Of a stretch of 64,000 nt of DNA, positions 59,137 to 64,000 are shown piece by piece; position 1 is the stretch's first letter; each line of letters opens with the position of its first letter. The notes below the pieces were generated by a model. The model searched no databases and was not told where the DNA came from. It saw only the letters and a list, made by a program, of their open reading frames with translations. Source of the stretch: Eubacteriales bacterium (lineage in GTDB: Bacteria; Bacillota; Clostridia; Oscillospirales; Oscillospiraceae); the NCBI GenBank assembly GCA_030536515.1, contig JAUNPV010000009.1:1-64000 (forward strand). The letters run 5' to 3'. The position numbers were made by a program, and so were the translations under genes.

Positions 59137-59880
59137 ATGCTGACAGTTGAAAATCTGCACAAATCCTACCGGGTGGGCAAAACCACCTACGAGGTTCTGA
59201 AGGGGGTGTCCCTCCAGGTGGAGCGGGGGGAGTTTGTGGCGGTGATGGGGCCCTCCGGCTCCGGCAAGACCACCCTGCTCAACTGCATCTCCTGCTACAT
59301 CCCCGCCGATGCCGGCAGCATCCGCCTGGGGGACCAGGAGCTGGCCAAGCTGGATGAGGAGGCCCTGGCCCAGGTCCGCAACCAAAAGCTGGGCTTCGTG
59401 TTCCAGGACTTTCTGCTGCTGGACGGCCTCACCGTCCGCCAGAACATCCTGCTGCCCGCCATCATCGGCGGCAAGGTCTGCGCCAAAACCGAGGACCGGG
59501 CGGACCAGCTGTGCCAGGTCTTTGGCATTGCCGCCATTGCCGGAAAGTACCCGGCGGAAATTTCCGGCGGCGAGAAGCAGCGCACCGCCGTGGCCCGGGC
59601 GCTGATGAACCACCCGCTGCTGATTCTGGCCGACGAGCCCACGGGCAACCTGGACTCCAAGTCCTCCCGGGCGGTGATTCATTCCTTTGAGCAGGCCAAG
59701 CAGGCCTTGAACGCCACCATTTTCATGGTGACCCACGATTCCTTCGCCGCCTCCTTCTGCGACCGGGTGGTAATCCTCCGGGACGGGGTGGTGTGGCGGA
59801 CGCTGGAAAAGGGCGGCACCGCCCGGGGGGCCTTCCAGGACCGGCTCCTGGATGCCATCCGGGAAATGGGCAGGGAGTGA
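59137..59880 (+). CDS. ABC transporter ATPase, BceA/LolD-like
   Basis: ATPase of 247 residues for a MacB/BceB-type system. Walker A GPSGSGKTTLLNCI, Q-loop FVFQDFLLLDGLT, signature ISGGEKQRTAVARA, Walker [17 protein letters not shown], switch VTHDS. GAAAGGAG precedes the ATG at 59137. It is followed after 5 bases by the matching permease. Bce pairs resist antimicrobial peptides and usually signal to a two-component system, two of which are encoded divergently here. Confidence 0.94.
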   Translation: MLTVENLHKSYRVGKTTYEVLKGVSLQVERGEFVAVMGPSGSGKTTLLNCISCYIPADAGSIRLGDQELAKLDEEALAQVRNQKLGFVFQDFLLLDGLTVRQNILLPAIIGGKVCAKTEDRADQLCQVFGIAAIAGKYPAEISGGEKQRTAVARALMNHPLLILADEPTGNLDSKSSRAVIHSFEQAKQALNATIFMVTHDSFAASFCDRVVILRDGVVWRTLEKGGTARGAFQDRLLDAIREMGRE

Positions 59881-59885
59881 GCGCT

Positions 59886-62015
59886 ATGAAAAATTTTTCT
59901 GAGCTCTACGCCCAGCTCCGGCGGAAAAACGGAAAACAGTACGCCCTGCTGGCTGCCTGTATCTTTTTCTCCGTGCTGCTGATGACCGCCTATGTGTCCA
60001 TGATGCGCTCGCCCTCCATTCTGGCGGTGCTGCCCGAGGGCGGCGACTCCCGGAAGCAGGTGATGATGGTGTTCGTCCTGGCGGTAATCGGCTGCGGGAT
60101 GTTCACCACCTACGCCGCCGGGCTGTTTTTCCGGCAGAAATCCCGGCAGACCGGGGTGCTGCTGGCCCTGGGGGCCTCCCGGCAGCAGCTGAAGCGGGAG
60201 CAGCGCCGGGAGCTGGCGTTGCTGGCCCTGGCCGCCTGTGCCGCCGGGGCAGTCCTGGGCGGGCCTCTGGCCTGGGCCGTGTGGCAGGGCTTCCGGCTGC
60301 TGCTGGTGGATTCCCGGGAAATGGCCCTGGCCTTTGACCCTGAGTCCTATCTGCTGACGCTGGCCTTTTCCGCCTATGTGGTGGGGATGCTGTTTATCAT
60401 GGGAAGCAGGTCCCTGGGCCGGGTGAACATCATCGACATCGTCCAGGAGTCCCACAAGTCCGAGCCCATCCGGGAGGTCAAGCCCTGGTACGGCCCGGTG
60501 GGGCTGGCGCTGCTGGCAACGGGAGGCCTGCTGGGGTATCTGATGCCCAGCTTCTTTGTCCGGCAGCTGCAATGGTATTCGCCGCCCATTGTGGACGGGC
60601 TGTTCTATCTGCCTGCCCTGGTGGGGCTTTACATGATTCTGCTGCATACGGTGGTCAACGGCTGGCGCAGACGGCATCCCTATCAGGACATCATCGCCAC
60701 CTCCATGATGAAATTCCAGGGCCGCCAGACTGTGCGCAATATGCTGGTGATGACCCTGCTGATTGCGGGAGCCTACTTTGCCAGCTTCTACGCCCCCATG
60801 ATGAGCACCAGCGCCGCCCTCAATTCCGGGTCCTGGCCGGTGGACTATGTCTACCACTGGCGGACGGACCAGAATATCCCCCAGCAGCCCGAGGTGGAGG
60901 CCCTGGCCCGGCAGTATGGCGTGAGCTTGACCTCCTGGGCCCAGCAGGACGCTGCCCGGCTGGGGGTGGACGGCCTGGAGCAAATGGAAACCGACCAGGG
61001 AATGCTGGGCACCACCTACAAGCGGGAATACCGGAAGCTGCTGCTCAGCAAGGTGTTCCTGTCCGAAAGCGCCTATGCCGCCCTGACGGGACGGCCCACG
61101 GACCTGGCCCCCGGCACCTGCGCCGGTATTGTGGACGACGAGGGGGGAAGCCGGTATATGGCGGGGGACGTTACCCACCTGACCAACACCCTCACCGGCG
61201 CAGAGCTGGACGTGGAGCCGGTGGAGCCGCTGCGCTACAGCCTGCTGATGGGGTGCTATGTGCTGGACGACGGCGACTACGCCGTCCTCGCCGCCGGACT
61301 CACCGAGACCTGGCGGGAGACCTGGGTGTTTTTCAACGTGGAAAACGTGGACAAAACCTACCCCTTTGCCAAGGCCCTGTTCAACGAGATTGTGGACCGG
61401 TCCGGCCCGGAGGTGGCGCTGTGCGAATACTGGGACCCGGTTGAGCGGCAGCTGGAAATTCAGCGCCAGGGCAGCTACAACTACGACGACCCCGCCTATC
61501 TTCAGGAGCACGATTTGACCATCATCCGCTATGACCAGCGGGATTCCTCGGAGTTCCGGAACGGCTGGACTTATATGCCCCGGTTCCGGGTGCTGGACCG
61601 GAACGACTTTGTCACCACCATGGCGGTGTTTCTGATGCTGTTCGTCTTCATCGCCCTGATTTGCTTTGCGGCGGTGTTCGTCATTGCCTACACCCGCTGC
61701 ATGACCATCGCCCTGGCCAACCGGCAGGTCTACGAGGACCTGGCCCGCCTGGGCGCGCCGGGGAGCTACCTGCGCCGCAGCGTCCGGGGCCAGGTCAGCC
61801 GGGTGTTCCTGGTGCCGACCCTGGTGGGCACGGGGCTGATCAGCGTCTTTTACACCCTCATCATGTACGCCAACGGAACGCCCCTGGGCTTCACCGCCGG
61901 AGAGCTGGCGGGCATGGGGGCCTGCCTGGGGGTCATCGCCGGGGTGTCTGCCCTGCTGTACGCCGTGTACCGCCTGACCCTGCAACGGGTGTGCCGCACC
62001 TTGCAGATTGCATAA
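59886..62015 (+). CDS. ABC transporter permease, BceB/FtsX-like
   Basis: A 709-residue membrane protein with the BceB plan: one segment near residue 18-40, three more near 55-175, a further group near 230-340, and a last group of three near 580-705. A large outer domain of about 230 residues (about 340-575) lies between them, rich in Asp and Tyr. LLALGASRQQLKREQRRELA is the FtsX-type cytoplasmic loop. It is shorter in the outer domain than nothing obvious; overall length is near normal for BceB. Together with the ATPase it is probably a peptide-detoxification system. Confidence 0.92.
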   Translation: MKNFSELYAQLRRKNGKQYALLAACIFFSVLLMTAYVSMMRSPSILAVLPEGGDSRKQVMMVFVLAVIGCGMFTTYAAGLFFRQKSRQTGVLLALGASRQQLKREQRRELALLALAACAAGAVLGGPLAWAVWQGFRLLLVDSREMALAFDPESYLLTLAFSAYVVGMLFIMGSRSLGRVNIIDIVQESHKSEPIREVKPWYGPVGLALLATGGLLGYLMPSFFVRQLQWYSPPIVDGLFYLPALVGLYMILLHTVVNGWRRRHPYQDIIATSMMKFQGRQTVRNMLVMTLLIAGAYFASFYAPMMSTSAALNSGSWPVDYVYHWRTDQNIPQQPEVEALARQYGVSLTSWAQQDAARLGVDGLEQMETDQGMLGTTYKREYRKLLLSKVFLSESAYAALTGRPTDLAPGTCAGIVDDEGGSRYMAGDVTHLTNTLTGAELDVEPVEPLRYSLLMGCYVLDDGDYAVLAAGLTETWRETWVFFNVENVDKTYPFAKALFNEIVDRSGPEVALCEYWDPVERQLEIQRQGSYNYDDPAYLQEHDLTIIRYDQRDSSEFRNGWTYMPRFRVLDRNDFVTTMAVFLMLFVFIALICFAAVFVIAYTRCMTIALANRQVYEDLARLGAPGSYLRRSVRGQVSRVFLVPTLVGTGLISVFYTLIMYANGTPLGFTAGELAGMGACLGVIAGVSALLYAVYRLTLQRVCRTLQIA

Positions 62016-62018
62016 CAA

Positions 62019-62072
62019 AGCCCCCGCCGAATCCGTCCGGACGGACGGATTGGCGGGGGCGGCGCTTTTCTT
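62019..62072. terminator. Two-way terminator between convergent genes
   Basis: GCCCCCGCC-GAATCCGTCCG paired with CGGACGGATT-GGCGGGGGC, then CGCTTTTC. The stem is about 20 bp and lies between the BceB-like permease and the solute-binding gene. Confidence 0.87.
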
Positions 62073-63054
62073 ATCCCTTTGCCCGCTCGGACAGCTCCTG
62101 GTGGCTTTTGAACAGCTCGAAGGTCAGGGGCTCGGCGAAGGTTCTGGGGTAGGCGGACTTGTTGGCGATTTCAGAGGTCTCGCCGTCGTACAGGGGGTTG
62201 GGGTAGGTCTGCTGAAGGGCGGTGCGGCCGTTTTCAATGATGCACTTGGCCATCTCCATGGCCAGAGGGTTGGTGCTGCTGCCCTTGTCCACAACAGCCA
62301 CGGACTCGGTCAGGGAGAAGTTGCCCTCGGTGGGGTCCACGAAGTCGATGGGCAGGCCCTTGGCCTTGTCGGCCACCGCCTGGTGGCGCAGGCCGAAGCC
62401 GATGGCCACCTCACCGGCCCGGCACAGCTTCAGAGGACCGGAGCCGGAGGTTTCGATGTGAGCGCCGCAGTTTTTGTAGATAGCGGAGAGGACCTCCTGG
62501 CCGCCCTCCATGCCGTAGGCATCCACCAGGGCCTGAATCAGCAGCCAGGCGGTGGAGGAGGACTGGATGTCGGTGACGGCGATGTGACCGGCGTAGACGG
62601 GGTCAGCCAGGTCCTTCAGACAGGTGGGGGCGGGCAGATTTTCGGACTTCATCAGCTCGGTGTTCAGAATCAGGGCGCCCTCCTGGCTGGTGATGGGGGC
62701 GGTGTAGTCCGGCACCGGCTCCAGGGTGTTCACCGGGAAGGTCAGAGGCAGGAACATATTGTGCTGGGCCTGGGCGCTCTGGAGGTAGAAGGTGCTCATG
62801 GTCACCAGGTCCGCCTCAATCTTGGCCCCCTCGGCCAGCAGCTTGCCGCCCAGGTCGGAGGTGCCGTAGGTCTGGAAGATGTACTTGCCCTCGTAGCCTC
62901 CGGCGTTCAGCGCATCGGACATGGCGGTGATGGCCTCCTCGTCGGCGTTGGAGTAGATGATGACCTGCTTGTCGGCGGCGCTGCCGCAGCCTGCCAGCAG
63001 CGTCATGCACAGGGCAGCGGCCAGAATCAGGGACAGAATTTTCTTCGTGTTCAT
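62071..63054 (-). CDS. Family 1 solute-binding lipoprotein, aminoethylphosphonate/iron type
   Basis: Receptor of an ABC importer, 327 residues. Lipobox LLAGC with Cys22. The mature protein opens VIIYSNADEEAITAMSDALN, the start of the Fe3+/2-aminoethylphosphonate receptor group, and has DLVTMSTFYLQSAQAQ and a YAGHIAVTDIQSSS segment. The ATG at 63054 lies 9 bases from AAAGGA. The frame's upstream extension is ignored. Neighbours on the same strand are a NagD-like phosphatase and a phosphonatase-like gene, so a phosphonate ligand is favoured over iron. The permease and ATPase are not in the window. Confidence 0.88.
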   Translation of the reverse strand: MNTKKILSLILAAALCMTLLAGCGSAADKQVIIYSNADEEAITAMSDALNAGGYEGKYIFQTYGTSDLGGKLLAEGAKIEADLVTMSTFYLQSAQAQHNMFLPLTFPVNTLEPVPDYTAPITSQEGALILNTELMKSENLPAPTCLKDLADPVYAGHIAVTDIQSSSTAWLLIQALVDAYGMEGGQEVLSAIYKNCGAHIETSGSGPLKLCRAGEVAIGFGLRHQAVADKAKGLPIDFVDPTEGNFSLTESVAVVDKGSSTNPLAMEMAKCIIENGRTALQQTYPNPLYDGETSEIANKSAYPRTFAEPLTFELFKSHQELSERAKG

Positions 63055-63141
63055 GGATGGTTTTCCTTTCGTTTCTCTCTTTAATTTTTCTTGATTGCCC
63101 TTTGGGCACGCCACCATCCTAGCAGATGGGCGGCGGCGGTT

Positions 63142-63861
63142 CTATCTTGTTTCCTTCAAATCTTCGTAAAGCGTTCCGGGGATATCGCCCACGCCGTTCA
63201 GCACCAGCCGGGGGCGGTAGGGGAAGGCCTGAAGGTCCTCCCGGGCGGTGACACCGGAGAGCACCAGCACCGTGTCGAGGCCGGATTCAATGCCGGCGAC
63301 AATGTCGGTGTCCATCCGGTCGCCGATGATCACCGATTCCTCCGAGTGGACTCCCAGCATTTTCAGCCCCGTGCGCATCATCAGCGGGTTGGGCTTGCCC
63401 ACGAAATAGGCCTGCTTGCCGGTGGCCAGCTCGATGGGGGCCAGCATGGCCCGGCAGGCCGGGGCGATGCCGCTTTCCGTGGGGCCGGTGAGGTCGTAGT
63501 TGGTGCCGATGAGCTTGGCCCCGGCGTTTACCAGCCGGATGGCCTTGGTAATCATCTCCAGGCTGTAGCCGCTGGGCTCGCCCACCACCACATAGTCCGG
63601 GTCCACGTCGTTGTAGGTGATGCCCGCCTCATACAGGGCGTTCAGCAGGCCGTGCTCGTCCACCTCCAGGCCCATGCGCTTGAGCTTCTGGTGAAGCTCC
63701 CGGGGGGTGTGCTGGCCGGAGTTGGTCAGAAACAGGAAGTGCTTGCTGCCGGCATTCAGCCAGTCCAGAAATTCCGGGACCCCGGGCAGCAGGCGGTTTC
63801 CGTGGTAGATGACCCCGTCCATGTCGCAGATGAAGCCCTTTTTCTTGCGCAGCTGTTCCAT
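63142..63861 (-). CDS. HAD-IIA (NagD-like) phosphatase with a shortened cap
   Basis: HAD hydrolase of 239 residues. Motif I is FICDMDGVIYHG, motif II FLTNSG, motif III near VGKPNP with the Lys, motif IV in GDRMDTDI. Clostridial relatives known to me run near 265-270 residues and have an extra stretch (about 30 residues) between the LKRMGLEVDE and LLNALYEAGI blocks; here these blocks adjoin with no frame break. AAAGGAGG precedes the ATG. It is next to a phosphonatase-like gene. The substrate is unknown; the deletion affects the cap. Confidence 0.88.
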   Translation of the reverse strand: MEQLRKKKGFICDMDGVIYHGNRLLPGVPEFLDWLNAGSKHFLFLTNSGQHTPRELHQKLKRMGLEVDEHGLLNALYEAGITYNDVDPDYVVVGEPSGYSLEMITKAIRLVNAGAKLIGTNYDLTGPTESGIAPACRAMLAPIELATGKQAYFVGKPNPLMMRTGLKMLGVHSEESVIIGDRMDTDIVAGIESGLDTVLVLSGVTAREDLQAFPYRPRLVLNGVGDIPGTLYEDLKETR

Positions 63862-63872
63862 CGCGCCCTCCT

Positions 63873-64000
63873 TTAGTACATCCTGGGGTAGATGCCCAGG
63901 GCCCGGACCAGCTGGGGCAGCTCCGAGAGGTTGCGGATGACGAAGTGGGCCCCGGCACTGCGGAAGGTCTCCTCGGTCCGGTGGCGGGCGGCCTTCTGCT
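63873..64000 (-). CDS. Phosphonoacetaldehyde hydrolase-like protein (C-terminal end, cut by window)
   Basis: Only the last 41 residues lie in the window, ending at a TAA 11 bases before the NagD-like start. The stretch RTEETFRSAGAHFVIRNLSE followed by LPQLVRALG matches the end of phosphonoacetaldehyde hydrolase (PhnX), where AGAHYVID-LADL is typical. PhnX splits the C-P bond of phosphonoacetaldehyde. The identity rests on a short tail plus the neighbouring solute-binding gene, so it is tentative. Confidence 0.65.
   Translation of the reverse strand, partial: QKAARHRTEETFRSAGAHFVIRNLSELPQLVRALGIYPRMY

Noticed and set aside
1..64000. CRISPR array
   Set aside because: The many palindromes are dispersed and inverted, with no regular direct repeats and spacers, and no cas genes are seen.

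Overview
The window is a GC-rich, low-redundancy stretch of a bacterial chromosome. Gene content and order point to a Gram-positive anaerobe of the class Clostridia, most likely the Oscillospirales: a pyrK/pyrD(B) pyrimidine operon, a cdaR-type regulator followed by ftsE-ftsX-M23-M23-S41, an FMN riboswitch in front of a RibU-type ECF component, YtrA-type GntR and PadR/HAAS modules, and a lysyl-tRNA synthetase carrying a C-terminal EMAP-II-like domain. The species cannot be named from the sequence alone.

Layout. 379-9428 (minus): de novo pyrimidine operon pyrC-carB-pyrK-pyrD-pyrF-pyrE-pyrB with a leader that contains a terminator hairpin; carA is absent. 9647-12635 (minus): trkA-trkH potassium uptake. 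12844-16846 (plus): DegV, an F420-ligase-family protein, and a CcdA/thioredoxin redox pair. 17099-18981: GntR-ABC-permease operon under a perfect palindrome. 19240-23955: ApgM-like phosphomutase, then serC and serA, interrupted by an IS30 remnant and an AT-rich, apparently acquired acetyltransferase gene. 24258-26956 (minus): Fe-S aldo/keto reductase, riboswitch-controlled riboflavin transporter, DUF4830 protein. 27326-36770 (plus): RsuA, CdaR-like regulator, sigma/anti-sigma-like pair, then the FtsEX cell-wall hydrolysis operon with two EnvC/PcsB-like M23 proteins and an S41 protease. 36991-42461 (plus): pyrophosphatase-like/Nudix fusion, nitroreductase, amino-acid ABC importer and M20 amidohydrolase. 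42517-45500 (minus): acetyltransferase, lysS, greA. 46183-49276 (minus): six-gene SdpR/SdpI-like membrane operon with an intramembrane protease. 49781-50681: PadR-HAAS pair. 50830-51619 (minus): nitroreductase and a small protein. 51777-51861: tRNA-Tyr. 52041-58694 (minus): two translationally coupled two-component systems feeding a lantibiotic-immunity-type ABC transporter and a lipoprotein; a Bce-type ABC pair diverges at 59137-62015. 62071-64000 (minus): a solute-binding lipoprotein, a NagD-like phosphatase and the end of a phosphonatase-like gene, suggesting 2-aminoethylphosphonate use.

The most striking feature is not a gene. Intergenic spaces are packed with palindromic elements of several unrelated sequence families (called A, B/E, C, D, F and G here) that share one architecture: constant box, interchangeable perfect hairpin, constant box, variable middle, then the same in inverted order. 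They sit inside operons, nest in each other, and in one case act as a gene's apparent terminator. All functional calls rest on reading the sequence and recalling family motifs; no database search was run.
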